Assembly: GCA_047974745.1 (NCBI GenBank)
Contig: JBKECO010000031.1
Span: 57,342 to 121,341 of the forward strand
Length of the DNA stretch: 64,000 bases
Direction of reading: 5' to 3'
From: JBKECO01 sp047974745
Lineage (GTDB): Bacteria; Bacillota; Clostridia; Lachnospirales; Lachnospiraceae
The position numbers and the translations under genes are program-made. The stretch's first letter is position 1. Each line of letters starts with the position of its first letter. Below are positions 7,945-19,100 of this stretch, piece after piece. Under the pieces are notes generated by a model. It was not told where the DNA came from. It was given only the letters and a program-made list of their open reading frames with translations, and did not search any database.

Positions 7945-8711
7945 TAGATTTCCACCTCCTCAGCTCGAAATACAGGACCTTCTTTGCAGACCCTTTTATT
8001 TTTTACATTTGTATGTGAGTCCTTGTTCTTTGATTTGCATACACATCCAAGACACGCTCCGATTCCACAGGCCATCCTTTCTTCCAAAGATAGCCAGCAT
8101 TCAATATGATGTTCCTGTGCGTAACGCTTGATTGCACGAAGCATGGGAGTTGGACCGCAGGCATATATAATATCTGCTGAGAGCCCATTTTCTCGAATTG
8201 CATCCAGGACATTACCCTGTGTTCCGGTTCCGCCCTCTTCTGTTGCGATATATACATCTGAAAAAAGCCGAAAATCATCTACAAGAAAAGTATCTTCCCG
8301 AAAACCTAAAATTGCTTTTTTTTCACAGTCCAGCTGCTTTGCCAGCTCCAGCATGGGAGGAATTCCAATTCCACCGCCAATCAGAAATGCCTTTTTTGTT
8401 TTTAATGGGAATCCATTTCCAAGGGGTCCGATCACATCGAGCCACATTCCAGCACTCAGATTTGAAAACTCCTCGGTTCCTTTACCAAGTATACGATACA
8501 CGAGGCGAATGGAGCTGTCAGCTTTGTCAATTTCACAGATACTGATCGGCCTTGGAAGCAGTCTGCTTCCATCTGTGCAGTACATATCTACAAACTGGCC
8601 TGGAACTGCAACGTCTGCGATTCCTTCCGCTCTTAACCACATGTCGAACACACCACTGGAAATTTCTTTCTGCCGAATCACGATTGCTTTCACTTTTTTC
8701 TTTACAGACAT
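7944..8711 (-). CDS. pyrK: Dihydroorotate dehydrogenase B, electron transfer subunit
   Basis: PyrK carries FAD and a [2Fe-2S] cluster and links PyrD to NAD. The 255-residue protein has the FAD motif RPIS (about 54-57), the NAD-binding GGGIGIPP (about 112-119) and cluster cysteines C215, C220, C223 and C242 (CGIGACLGC, then VCKEG). I chose the ATG at 8711, which has AGGAG upstream and sits one base after the pyrC stop; the longer frame starts inside pyrC without a ribosome site. The tight spacing on both sides shows a coupled operon. Confidence 0.95.
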   Translation of the reverse strand: MSVKKKVKAIVIRQKEISSGVFDMWLRAEGIADVAVPGQFVDMYCTDGSRLLPRPISICEIDKADSSIRLVYRILGKGTEEFSNLSAGMWLDVIGPLGNGFPLKTKKAFLIGGGIGIPPMLELAKQLDCEKKAILGFREDTFLVDDFRLFSDVYIATEEGGTGTQGNVLDAIRENGLSADIIYACGPTPMLRAIKRYAQEHHIECWLSLEERMACGIGACLGCVCKSKNKDSHTNVKNKRVCKEGPVFRAEEVEI

Positions 8712-8712
8712 T

Positions 8713-10008
8713 TTATATGCTCTCCTGATATACGATATTTCCATCGTTTATTGTCATGACCACTTTGCCAAAAACTTCCTTTCCAACAAAGGGCGAATTT
8801 TTACTTTTCCCGGCGAAATCAGCTTCACTGATTTTATAGAAAGCTTCTGGATCAAATATGGTTACATCTGCTGCCTTTCCAACTGCCAGACTTCCTTTCT
8901 CTATGTTCAGGATTGCCGCTGGGTTTCTGCTCATTTTCTCTGCCATCTGCATGGGTGTAAGATATCCCTCTTTCACAAGTGCTGTGTAGGTCAAGGATGC
9001 AGCAGTCTCAAGACCAATGATACCAAATGGTGCAGATGCCATTGACTGTGATTTCTCCTTCCCAGTATGTGGAGCGTGATCTGTAGAGATCACTTCTAAG
9101 GTTCCGTCAGAGAGACCTTTAATCAGTTCCTCCACATCTTCTTTGCTTCGAAGTGGCGGGTTCATCTTATAATTTGCATCATCACATAAGATATCCTCAT
9201 CGGTCAGAATGAAATGATGCGGACATACCTCGCCTGAAACCTTTACTCCAACAGATTTTCCATATCGGATGATATCCACGCTTCCTTTTGTTGAGCAATG
9301 ACACAGATGCAGCTGACATCCAGTCGCTCCTGCTAAGATCGTATCTCTGGCTGCGATCACATCCTCTGTGTAATTGCCAATTCCTTTCATGCCAAGTTCA
9401 TCGGCGCGTTTTCCCTTATTCATGACTCCGCCTGCAACCAGCGATTTATCTTCACAATGCGCAAATACAGGTGCACCTAGCTTTGCTGCGATTTCCATTC
9501 CCTGGCGGTAAAGCTCTGCATCCATTACGGACTTTCCATCTTCAGAATAGGCTCTGCATCCAGCATCGAACATTTTCTTCATATCGGAAAGAGCTTGACC
9601 GCCCTGTCCTTTGGTAATTGCCCCTGCCTGCAGAACATGGACCAGACCGATTTCATCTGCCCTATGCTGTACATAGGTTATGATCTGGGCGCAGTCCGCC
9701 GAAGGGCTGGTGTTCGGCATAGCCACGATTGTAGTGAATCCACCCCTTACTGCTGCCCTGGACCCTGATTCAATATCTTCTTTTTCTGTAAAGCCGGGAT
9801 CTCTAAGATGCACATGGAGATCGATAAATCCAGGCATCACAAAATATCCTTTTGCATCTACGACTGTTGCATCTATCCCGATTACATCCTTGCTATCTAT
9901 ATTTGGACTGATGTCTTTAATGACACCATCTTCGATCAATAGATCACGTATACTGTCGATCTGCTGATCCGGATCAATGACCCTGCCGTTCTTAATCAGT
10001 AATTTCAT
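8713..10008 (-). CDS. pyrC: Dihydroorotase
   Basis: PyrC cyclises carbamoyl aspartate to dihydroorotate. The 431-residue protein is a class I zinc amidohydrolase: DLHVHLRDPG gives the first metal histidines (H65, H67), later histidines lie in CHCST and CPHHF, and the catalytic aspartate is in STDHAPHT. The ATG follows GAGG at eight bases. It heads the pyrC-pyrK-pyrD operon. A TACAAT -10-like box lies about 50 bases upstream with only a weak -35, and no attenuator was seen. The pyrB and pyrF genes are not in the window. Confidence 0.95.
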   Translation of the reverse strand: MKLLIKNGRVIDPDQQIDSIRDLLIEDGVIKDISPNIDSKDVIGIDATVVDAKGYFVMPGFIDLHVHLRDPGFTEKEDIESGSRAAVRGGFTTIVAMPNTSPSADCAQIITYVQHRADEIGLVHVLQAGAITKGQGGQALSDMKKMFDAGCRAYSEDGKSVMDAELYRQGMEIAAKLGAPVFAHCEDKSLVAGGVMNKGKRADELGMKGIGNYTEDVIAARDTILAGATGCQLHLCHCSTKGSVDIIRYGKSVGVKVSGEVCPHHFILTDEDILCDDANYKMNPPLRSKEDVEELIKGLSDGTLEVISTDHAPHTGKEKSQSMASAPFGIIGLETAASLTYTALVKEGYLTPMQMAEKMSRNPAAILNIEKGSLAVGKAADVTIFDPEAFYKISEADFAGKSKNSPFVGKEVFGKVVMTINDGNIVYQESI

Positions 10009-10081
10009 TTGTTTTTCCTCATTCAGTCATCATCCTCACAAACAAATTCATTGTACCATAAATTCGAATATGGGAAAAGTC

Positions 10082-10114
10082 AAAAAGGGTACGAAAGTTG
10101 CGACTCTCGTACCC
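10082..10114 (-). terminator. Terminator of glgP
   Basis: The arms GGGTACGA and TCGTACCC form a perfect eight-base stem with a 12-base loop directly after the glgP stop. On the minus strand it is followed by five T residues, the standard form of an intrinsic terminator. Confidence 0.8.
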
Positions 10115-10121
10115 CTGTTTC

Positions 10122-12380
10122 TTAGGAAAGCTTCCAAATATCGTTATTATACTGCTCGATTGTTCGATCAGATGAGAAGTAACCTGACTGGCTGATATTG
10201 ATCAGCATTTTTTTTGCCCACACTTGCTGTTTTTCATAATCCTTTAGGGCCTTATCCTTTGTCTGAATATAGGATTTGAAATCTAGCAGTGTCATGAACC
10301 AGTCCTTATTCAAGATCTCATTATATAGTCTGGTGAGATTCTCTTCTTTTCCGATTGAGAGCATTTTATCACTAATAATAAAATCCAGCGCCTGTTTCAC
10401 ATTTTTATCTTTTTTATAGAAATCCTTCGCAACATAGTCTCCCAGCCTGTAGTGCTCAATGACCGTATCGCTGGACTCACCAAAGATATATATATTGTCT
10501 TCCCCCACGAGTTCGGCGATCTCTACATTGGCACCATCCATGGTACCCAGGGCGACTGCTCCATTCAACATGAACTTCATATTACTCGTACCACTCGCCT
10601 CTTTCGATGCCAGCGAAATCTGTTCATGTATATCTGCTGCCGGAATCAGTTTTTCAGCCAGTGTTACATTGTAATTCTCAACCATTACCACACTAAGATG
10701 CTGGCTGACGATTGGATCCTCTGCGATTAATTCCTGCAGACACAGGATCAGATGAATGATATCTTTGGCAATGATATAAGCCGGCGCAGCTTTTGCTCCA
10801 AAAATCACAGTAATGGGACGCTTCGGAAGCTTACCTGCCTTGATCTCAAAATATTTGTGAATTACATAAAGTGCATTCATCTGCTGTCTCTTATACTCGT
10901 GAAGACGTTTGATCTGAATATCAAAAATGGAATCAGGATTTATTTTAATCCCCTGCACACGTTCCAAGTACTCAACAAGGTCACCCTTATTGCGATTCTT
11001 AATATCCAGCAGTTTCTGCCAAACTGTGGGGTCTGCTGCAAATGCCGCTAGTTTCTGTAGCTCCATGGCGTCTTTTTTAAATCCGGGACCAATGAGTTCT
11101 TCGATAAATTCTGCAAGACTTGGATCGCTGTGAAGCAGCCATCTGCGGAATGTTATTCCATTCGTTTTATTATTAAATTTTTCCGGATACAACTTATAGA
11201 ACTTATTTAATTCACTATTCTTTAAGATCTCTGTATGCAGATACGCAACACCATTCACGCTAAAACCGTAATGAATATCTATATGTGCCATATGAATCGT
11301 TTTGTTCGCATCTATGATAGCTACAGCTGGATCCTTGAACTTCTTCATAACCCTGTTGTTCAGCTCATAAATAATTGGAATCAGCTGCGGAACGACCTGC
11401 TGCATATATTTCATAGGCCATTTTTCCAGAGCTTCGGCTAAAATTGTATGATTTGTATAAGCGCATGTCTTTGAAACGATCTTAATTGCTTCATCCATAC
11501 AAATTCCCTCTTCCAGAAGTAATCTGATCAGTTCAGGGATGATCATTGTAGGATGAGTATCATTGATCTGAATCACCGCATAATCATAAAGATTCTTAAG
11601 GTTTGAGCCTTTCTTCTTAGCTTCATCGATTATAAGTCTTGCGCCGCAGCTAACCATCATGTACTGCTGATAAATTCTCAACATTCTTCCGGCATCATCA
11701 CTGTCATCTGGGTAGAGGAACAGCGTCAGGTTCTTTTTGATATTTGTTTTATCAAAGTCAATACCATCTCCCTTTACGATTTTCTCGCTTACAGATTCGA
11801 TATCGAACAGATGCAATTGATTGATTCGGTTCTCATAACCGATCACATCGATATCGTACATTCTGGCCTGTACTTCGAAGCCCCCATAATTCACAGGGTA
11901 GACCACATCCGTCTTTTTAAGCCAGCTTGTCTTCTCGATCCATGGATTTGGCGCCTCGAACTGCAGATTGTCTTCAAATAGCTGTTTAAAAAGCCCAAAA
12001 TGATAATTGAGACCAATCCCATCTCCTTCCAGTCCAAGCGTTGCGATCGAATCCAGAAAGCAGGCTGCTAATCTGCCGAGTCCTCCATTTCCCAATGATG
12101 GCTCAGGCTCCGTCTCCTCGATTTCTGCCATGGACTTCCCATAAGCAGCAAGCAGTTCCTTCATTTCATCATAGATGCCTAGATTGATTAAATTATTAGA
12201 CAGCAGCTTTCCGATCAAAAATTCTGCTGAAACATAATAGAGTTTCTTTTTCTTCTCTACTTGATTTTTTAACTTGGCACTCTCCTTAACATAGGAGAGA
12301 AGAGCATAGTACAATTCCTGATTTGTGCATTCCCCGATTTCTTTTTGAAATTTTCGTTTTACTATTGTTTGTAAACTCAT
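10122..12380 (-). CDS. glgP: Glycogen/starch/alpha-glucan phosphorylase
   Basis: The enzyme releases glucose 1-phosphate from the ends of glycogen-like glucans. The 752-residue protein has the N-terminal signature EPEPSLGNGGLGRLAACFLD and the pyridoxal phosphate motif EASGTSNMKFMLNG, with the cofactor lysine at about K602. It is shorter than the roughly 800-840 residue enterobacterial and mammalian forms but typical for this clostridial subfamily, which starts MSLQTIVKRKFQK. It stands alone between a terminator and a promoter that carries a long palindrome, so it probably has its own sugar-dependent control. Confidence 0.93.
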   Translation of the reverse strand: MSLQTIVKRKFQKEIGECTNQELYYALLSYVKESAKLKNQVEKKKKLYYVSAEFLIGKLLSNNLINLGIYDEMKELLAAYGKSMAEIEETEPEPSLGNGGLGRLAACFLDSIATLGLEGDGIGLNYHFGLFKQLFEDNLQFEAPNPWIEKTSWLKKTDVVYPVNYGGFEVQARMYDIDVIGYENRINQLHLFDIESVSEKIVKGDGIDFDKTNIKKNLTLFLYPDDSDDAGRMLRIYQQYMMVSCGARLIIDEAKKKGSNLKNLYDYAVIQINDTHPTMIIPELIRLLLEEGICMDEAIKIVSKTCAYTNHTILAEALEKWPMKYMQQVVPQLIPIIYELNNRVMKKFKDPAVAIIDANKTIHMAHIDIHYGFSVNGVAYLHTEILKNSELNKFYKLYPEKFNNKTNGITFRRWLLHSDPSLAEFIEELIGPGFKKDAMELQKLAAFAADPTVWQKLLDIKNRNKGDLVEYLERVQGIKINPDSIFDIQIKRLHEYKRQQMNALYVIHKYFEIKAGKLPKRPITVIFGAKAAPAYIIAKDIIHLILCLQELIAEDPIVSQHLSVVMVENYNVTLAEKLIPAADIHEQISLASKEASGTSNMKFMLNGAVALGTMDGANVEIAELVGEDNIYIFGESSDTVIEHYRLGDYVAKDFYKKDKNVKQALDFIISDKMLSIGKEENLTRLYNEILNKDWFMTLLDFKSYIQTKDKALKDYEKQQVWAKKMLINISQSGYFSSDRTIEQYNNDIWKLS

Positions 12381-12405
12381 ACACAGCCTCCCTCATTATT
12401 GTATA

Positions 12406-12437
12406 ACTGGTAACGTTACCAGTACGACTAGATTATA
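12406..12437 (-). promoter_or_regulatory. glgP promoter region with 18-bp palindromic operator
   Basis: ACTGGTAAC-GTTACCAGT (12406-12423) is a perfect 18-base palindrome centred on CG, the form expected for a LacI/GalR-family operator. It begins 26 bases before the glgP start. A minus-strand -10 box TATAAT lies at 12432-12437; the -35 is weak. The palindrome would cover the first transcribed bases, so a bound repressor would block initiation. No LacI-family gene is in the window. Confidence 0.75.
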
Positions 12438-12566
12438 CTACTCCTTTACATCGTTTGTATAGTCCTAATCATAACACTTTATGATATTTAGTTGCAATAT
12501 ATGGCAAAAGAATAGTACAATACAGGGATAACCGGAATGTAACTTGAGAAAGATGAGGTAATTTAT

Positions 12567-13838
12567 TTGAATACGGCCAATACAATTCAATTGTTATGTC
12601 TACTGTTGCTGCTGATGCTGTCTGCTTTTTTTTCTTCTGCAGAAACATCATACACAACGGTGAATCAAATTCGAATTCGGACGCTTTCAGAAGCAGGTGA
12701 TAAACGAGCAAAACGAGTTCTTCTTATCACCAGTGATATGCATAAAATGCTGAGCGCTATACTGATTGGCAACAATATTGCAAATTTGTCCGCCTCGTCG
12801 CTGGCCACGATCCTGTCGATCCGCTTATTTGGCAGTGCTGGAGCAGGAATTGCAACTGGTGTCCTTACTTTTCTCATTCTAATCTTTGGCGAGATTTCTC
12901 CAAAAACAATCGCTACTCGCCATGCCGACACAATCGCTCTAGCCTACTCAGGAATCGTATATGGACTTATGAAGGTTCTGACTCCTGTTATTATAATTGT
13001 GAATTTTCTTTCAAAAATGTTTCTGCGTCTGCTTCGTGTGGATGTAACAGCAAATGGTCAGACAATGACGGAAGAGGAATTTAAAACGATCGTGGATGTC
13101 GGACACGAAAGTGGTGTACTTGAAATAACGGAACATGAGATGATCAATAATCTATTCGACTTTGGTGATGCCCAGGCGAAAGAGATCATGATACCAAGAA
13201 TCGATATGACTTTTGCACGACTCGACAGCAGTTATGATGAGATCATTGCTATCTTCCAGGAGGACAAATTTACTCGACTTCCAGTCTATGAAGATACCAC
13301 AGACAATGTGATTGGCATCATTAATGTAAAGGACCTGCTATTAGTGAATGACAAAGCATCCTTTCATGTGAAAGATTATCTTAGAGAACCTTATTTCACA
13401 TATGAGCATAAAAATACAGCAGAGCTTTTTATTGAAATGCGGCAGAATTTTGTCAATAATATAGCGATCGTACTTGATGAGTACGGTGTTACAGCTGGCA
13501 TGATCACACTTGAAGATCTCCTTGAAGAAATCGTGGGTGAAATTCGAGATGAGTACGATGCCGATGAAGAAGATCCTATTGTACGCTTGAACGCACGGGA
13601 ATTTATTGTGCAGGGTTCTTATAATCTAGAGGATCTTTGTGATGAACTGGATCTTTCATTCCACTCTGAAGATTATGATACAATCGGTGGTTATCTGATC
13701 GGGTTGCTGGACCATGTCCCGGAAAAAAATGAGATCGTCATAACAGATGACAATACTCTTTTAAAGGTCGAGAAAATGGATAAGAACCGCATTGAAAAGG
13801 TATATATTAAGCTCCCTCTCGTTTCACATTCAGAGTAA
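12567..13838 (+). CDS. CorC/HlyC-type CBS-domain membrane protein
   Basis: The 423-residue protein has an N-terminal DUF21/CNNM transmembrane domain (about 8-150, with the conserved FGEISPKTIA segment), a pair of CBS domains (about 195-320) and a C-terminal CorC_HlyC domain (about 340-420). Family members are linked to magnesium or cobalt efflux; the name haemolysin is historical. The start is TTG at 12567 with GAGG about eight bases upstream; no ATG fits. It is a single plus-strand gene facing away from glgP and running toward the end of the minus-strand surface-protein locus. Confidence 0.88.
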   Translation: MNTANTIQLLCLLLLLMLSAFFSSAETSYTTVNQIRIRTLSEAGDKRAKRVLLITSDMHKMLSAILIGNNIANLSASSLATILSIRLFGSAGAGIATGVLTFLILIFGEISPKTIATRHADTIALAYSGIVYGLMKVLTPVIIIVNFLSKMFLRLLRVDVTANGQTMTEEEFKTIVDVGHESGVLEITEHEMINNLFDFGDAQAKEIMIPRIDMTFARLDSSYDEIIAIFQEDKFTRLPVYEDTTDNVIGIINVKDLLLVNDKASFHVKDYLREPYFTYEHKNTAELFIEMRQNFVNNIAIVLDEYGVTAGMITLEDLLEEIVGEIRDEYDADEEDPIVRLNAREFIVQGSYNLEDLCDELDLSFHSEDYDTIGGYLIGLLDHVPEKNEIVITDDNTLLKVEKMDKNRIEKVYIKLPLVSHSE

Positions 13839-13883
13839 ACTTTGACATGAAGTACCGCACTCGCAATAATGTTGCACCTGACG

Positions 13884-16142
13884 TCAGACTCTCACCCGTA
13901 TCGTCTTACTATAGGAACCATAGATTCTTTTACCATTCTTCATGATATAGGATCTGGTTCTGATGTAGTATACTTTTTTCTTATTGAATTTTGAAATGAT
14001 AACATGATCTTTTTTTTCGTTTTTAATATAGTAATTTTTCTTTTGTGAGGAAAAATCTCGTTTTCTGGAAATCTGTACCTGATATCCATCAGCCATGATA
14101 TCTGTTTTTAGTTTTACCTTGATCTTACCATCTCCTGTAATCTCAGCCTTTGCTTTATTTCTTTTTGGCACCACAGTGAGCATTGCTTCTGCACTGCCAT
14201 TTTCATCTGTCACCCTGATACGAACGATACCTGTTCGTTTGATCGTGACCTTTCCTGACCTCTTTCCGATTGTCGCTATTTTTCTATTCATGCTTTGATA
14301 TTCAGGATTGCCTTCCAGATTTTGAACATCCAGATAAATGCATTTGTTTTTCTTATAGGATACTATTTTATCTGCTATGGAGAGTTCTTGTTTCACGACC
14401 TCAGGTTCTTCTGCTACCTCAACAGGTACTGGAAGATCTGGCTTCACATACTCAGGTATATTTTTTCCAGGCTCTGCTTCCTCGATCGTGAAGAGAATAT
14501 ACATTGGACTAAAGTCATTATTTTTGTAGTTGTAATAAAGTCCAATTCCCTCCACTACTATAGTAGCAATCCCTGCCCTGAAATTATGATAGTAATGGAG
14601 TGTATAATCCACATTTTCCTTAAGCAGAAGATTCTGATATCTTATGATCGGTTTTGGACAGATGAATTCATCATCGTGTATCTTTTGTACTGGAATGGGA
14701 TCCGCTTTTGCATCTGCAATGTGTGCCTGTACAATGATTTCCATCTGCTCTTTTTTGATGATACCATCTTCCTCTACCTCTGCGTAAATTTGTGTAATAC
14801 CTGGATATTTTCCAATCACATCCACACTATGATGTCTTATATCATTCAATTGTGCTATTTTAGGATCCTCTACTGACCATCTGACCGGATCTAAATAAGC
14901 CAGGCAGTCTTCCGGTAAAATTCGAACACCAATTGTAGCAGCCGCTTCACCGATTCGCGCAACGGTTCCATTGGGTACATAGATTTCCATTTCTGTCATC
15001 GGTTTCTTTATCACTAGGTTCAGCTGAATACTGTGACCGCTCTCATCTTCGCCTGTAATAACGATTCTTCCTCCCTTCCTAGTACTAAGTAGACCATTCG
15101 ACATGACGACAGCAGTCTCCGGATTGCTGCTAGTCCATTTTATGGCATCTGTTGTGTCAGCAGGAAATATTTCCGCCAGCTCATAGAGTTTAACCATATC
15201 TTCAACATTACAGGTCAGCTCCATTTTGACGCTGCCATCCACAAACTGCAGTTGAGTGGATGGATATCGTTCGATCATGACACTTACTTTATCCATTCCT
15301 GATGCGTATCCTGCCGTATCCTTCATCTTACTATCCAGCATTTCCTTGACAGAATCCAACTTTACCACATATGCAGACCCTATCGGCATGCCAAAAAAGA
15401 TACCATCCAAATAATAAGCGGACTCTATCTTCGTCCTTTTTAAATACAAATGAAGGGGATTGACAAAATGGCAGAAGGATGCGGAAGAAAGGACATCGAC
15501 AGTCTCAGGTACTATAATTTTCTTTAGGTATTTACTTTTCATAAAAGCGTACTGATGTACATAGTTGATTCCATTCGGAATAATATAATTCTCTCCTTCC
15601 CTTGAAGCAGGGTAGACCCAGATATTAGTACCAGCATATAACACTCCATCTATGGAATAAAAGACTTCGCGGTTCGAGCCCGCTTCAATTGACCGCAGTG
15701 AGGGGACGAGGGAGAAAGCGATGGAAGATACTGCGCCAATGCTTTTTGGCAAAGTTAATGTTTCGATATTTCGCCGTTCCAGAAATGTACCGGAATTAAG
15801 TCCCATTACAATCATGTTCTGAGCAGTATCTGGAATTGTTACATCAACATCATTGCCCAAATATCTCTCAACCCAAAGAAAATCTATTCCGCTGTATGTT
15901 TTGATCTCATATATAAAATCTCCCTCAGTAATCAGTCTTGGTTCTTCGGCTGTTCTCGAAAAGGATGAAGAAACTCTATCCAAAATTATTTCATCGCCCC
16001 GCATAAATTCGATGCTCTTCATATATTCTGAGTTCTGCATGACTTCGGCAGCCTGTACCTGCATTACATCCGTGCCTTGAATAGCAAGACCTGTAAATAG
16101 CATTAAGATCCATAATCCTTTAATTATCTTGAAGTAATTCAT
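13884..16142 (-). CDS. Secreted leucine-rich-repeat protein with Ig-like domains
   Basis: The 752-residue protein has a signal peptide (MNYFKIIKGLWILMLFTGLA, cleavage near VQAAE). Next come BspA-like leucine-rich units (about 95-240; for example NIETLTLPKSIGAVSSIAFS and KYLKKIIVPETVDVLSSASF) and several bacterial Ig-like (Big_2-type) repeats recognisable by WTSSNPETAVVMSNGLLS and by IATIGKRSGKVTI. The C-terminus is a basic fibronectin-like segment. There is no LPXTG sorting signal. It is the last gene of the Tad-like locus and its start overlaps the end of the protease gene by 23 bases, so it is probably a surface or secreted adhesin made with the pilus. Confidence 0.8.
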   Translation of the reverse strand: MNYFKIIKGLWILMLFTGLAIQGTDVMQVQAAEVMQNSEYMKSIEFMRGDEIILDRVSSSFSRTAEEPRLITEGDFIYEIKTYSGIDFLWVERYLGNDVDVTIPDTAQNMIVMGLNSGTFLERRNIETLTLPKSIGAVSSIAFSLVPSLRSIEAGSNREVFYSIDGVLYAGTNIWVYPASREGENYIIPNGINYVHQYAFMKSKYLKKIIVPETVDVLSSASFCHFVNPLHLYLKRTKIESAYYLDGIFFGMPIGSAYVVKLDSVKEMLDSKMKDTAGYASGMDKVSVMIERYPSTQLQFVDGSVKMELTCNVEDMVKLYELAEIFPADTTDAIKWTSSNPETAVVMSNGLLSTRKGGRIVITGEDESGHSIQLNLVIKKPMTEMEIYVPNGTVARIGEAAATIGVRILPEDCLAYLDPVRWSVEDPKIAQLNDIRHHSVDVIGKYPGITQIYAEVEEDGIIKKEQMEIIVQAHIADAKADPIPVQKIHDDEFICPKPIIRYQNLLLKENVDYTLHYYHNFRAGIATIVVEGIGLYYNYKNNDFSPMYILFTIEEAEPGKNIPEYVKPDLPVPVEVAEEPEVVKQELSIADKIVSYKKNKCIYLDVQNLEGNPEYQSMNRKIATIGKRSGKVTIKRTGIVRIRVTDENGSAEAMLTVVPKRNKAKAEITGDGKIKVKLKTDIMADGYQVQISRKRDFSSQKKNYYIKNEKKDHVIISKFNKKKVYYIRTRSYIMKNGKRIYGSYSKTIRVRV

Positions 16143-19100
16143 GTTTTCCCTCTTTTCTCCCCTGTTCTAAAAATGTCTGATAGTACATTTCATTCGCCGT
16201 ATTTGGTCCCAATTGTTTAATCCATTCCTGCATTTCCAGAATTTTTTCATGTGTGAATTCAAAACGACCTGCAAGATTCTCATATACTCCACTTCCCGGC
16301 ACAGGGATCGGCGTGGCTCCTAGTGCCAATTCTGTTACTCCTGGCTCGGTATATAAAATATCCTTTTTCTTTATATTCAGAACCTGCAGCAGATACTCTT
16401 GATACGCTCCCTCGCTCCAAATGGATGACGCATCCACTGTCGGCAAAAAGTCCTTTGAAATGAACCGTGGATCGCCTAGATCGAAATTTTGTACTTCTGT
16501 ATCAACAAGGAAAACGAAAATTGTTTTTTTCGAAATATTCCCCACCTGATCCGGCGCCTGGATCCAGATTGAAAAGCTGTCATCCGATTCGGCGCCGGTA
16601 AATTCAGTTTCCTGATAATCCAGGATCGCCTTCTCGCAGTTCGGCGTATCATCAAGAACCTGTATACAATCTAGAATATACTGCTCCGTCAATACTCCAT
16701 TTCTGGCATCCTCCAGCGAAAAGTACAGATCTGATGCCAAAATCTGAGGGAAGGAATCCCATACTGCATAAAAATTAAGGAAAGGCATACGGTTTGTCGA
16801 AAACTCCTCGGGTATTGGCAACGGATCTTGTCCACCCTCTGCAGAATAATAGTCTGCTGAGGGTGCACCAATGGAAAGACCCATCTTATTAGAAAGATGC
16901 TTTTCATTTGAAGCCTCCGCAAACAGAATATGCCCATGTACTGGATCCTTCGTATAAATCATACTGTCTCTTTGGGCATACCTGTCTTTTTCCAGGCTCC
17001 ATCCAATCAGCTGATAGGGTATTGTCTCCAACATCTCATTTCCATTTATATCCGTAGAACTGCCTGTTCTAAGATCGATCGTCTGTCTCTCGTCATATTT
17101 TTCAAAATGCATACCGCCTGCTTGCGTATTACCCTTGTCGTTACTTGAAAACATCACAGAGTCAAATATAGAATCAATCTGCTCCAGATAATTACCTCCC
17201 GCATTCTGTCCATTGCCAATAAAAACGATCTGGAATGAAGTATCCCACTGTGCATAGAGTACACAATCTCCGTTCTCTGTTATCTCATATACAGGGCGTT
17301 TCTTTGATAGAACAAGATCCTGCTCGCCGTTAATCTCTGGTGTGAGGCTCCATCCAAGGAATCGATATGCTTTCTCAAAGATAGGGTCTGTAACTCTTGC
17401 CTCCTCATAGTTGAGTGTCATACTTTTTCCTGTACTTTTCCATTGGATATCTGGTACCTTAACATTGCCAAGATTCACGACTGCCAGATCATTCTTATTT
17501 ACGTTGCCAAGAAATCTGACAGCTTCATAGGGACGCCAATGGGCATGTACCGTTGTATCTGCAGCAAAATATGTAAATTCTGCATACCCGCCTATTTTTG
17601 AAAGCAGCTCTCCGTTCTGCCCAATGAAAGCGGTGCCTTTTCCCTCTTTTTCCGTAAAGTATCCCATGAACTGATATTTTCTTTTACCACCTGGAAGTGA
17701 AGAATCCTCAGCATATTTTATTGGAACTGTGATCCTATTATTTAAAAAAATTTGATTTAATTCTTTATCTGCAAAATATCCGATAGTATATTTCTGATAA
17801 ACATATTTTGTTGGCCTATTGCTTTGCTCACTACCAGGTGCATTTAGGTTTATTAAGAAAGTCCCTGGCATCCATACTGGTGTGAATACCACTGAGGTAT
17901 TCGTGGTATAGGCAGATCCACATTGATATTCTTTTCCATCAGAACACTTCCAACCAGTCAGAATATATCCCCTTTTTGTGATCTGATCCTGCGCAGGTGT
18001 TCTTCCAGACCCACTACCCCATTCTGCGCTCAGGTCGATTGTAGCACCATGCACAGATGTGAGGTTTATAATAGACTGGTTTTCGGAAAAAAGTGTACTC
18101 CGGTCTCTTCTCCATCCCAAAAAACTTCTATATAGTGACTGGTTTCTGACAGAGGGATCTCGTGGGACTTCATCTGCTCCCAGCCTGAACTCTGCTGTTA
18201 TAGGAAAGTTGAAATAATTCCTGGAAAGCCAGCTACTCTTATTATAAACATGTGTTGTTGCAGCAGTCTTTCCCTTACCCCCACCCGGGTTATATTTTAT
18301 GATATATTGATTTGGTGCAAAGTATCGCCTGACAGACTGTGAATTTACAAGCTGCTTTGGTGCATAGTAATTAGCTTCTGTATCCGATTCAAAATGATAC
18401 CCTGTATACGGAGATGAAATGCCCCACATTCTGCCTTGCACCAGAGTATCTGGGTATAGCCTCTTCATATTGATGCCAGAACTGCCTGCCTTTAGACCAG
18501 TATCAGAATAATAATCCTCAGATTTGGCTGTGACAGAATACGGTTTCTGATGTATTTTCGCTATGGCATGCACACTATTAGGATCATCGATCCATTTTAC
18601 TCCATTGTGGATTGATCCTTGCCCCGTATTGGTCGCATTGATCTGTAGTGTAAAACTTCTTCTCCTATCATCGATCTCAGCTTCAGATCGAAGCGTGTCC
18701 TTAGCTCCGGCAGAATTATTGATATCATATTCTCTTGTATTAAGCCTAAATCCTGATCGATAGTGCTCGATCGAAAACTTCTGATCATGGAACTCTTTCG
18801 TCAGATAGGAGAGATCAACCGTATATACACTATATTTCATATTTGTTTCGGCAGAATCTCCGCCCTGCTTTCTCTTCGAAGTACTGCGATCCAGCTTTAG
18901 ATTAAAATAATCGGAAGGATTCAGGCTGCCATCCTGCCTGTATTTATTATCAATCGTCATTGTCACACGTCTGTCCTGATCTCCCGATGCATGGTTGATC
19001 AGATTGATCTTGTAATCTGTGCGGACATCTCCCCTTTGTGCAGGATCCTGACTGTAATAATAATTTCCACATGACATCTTAAGCCAAAAGTACCCACTCA

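Noticed and set aside
8128..9045. A 305-codon plus-strand open frame across pyrK and pyrC
   Set aside because: It is antisense to two well-supported genes and its translation has no domain-like pattern.
14295..14876. A 193-codon plus-strand frame inside the LRR protein gene
   Set aside because: Antisense to a clear secreted protein; hydrophobic runs come from the reverse of its charged codons.
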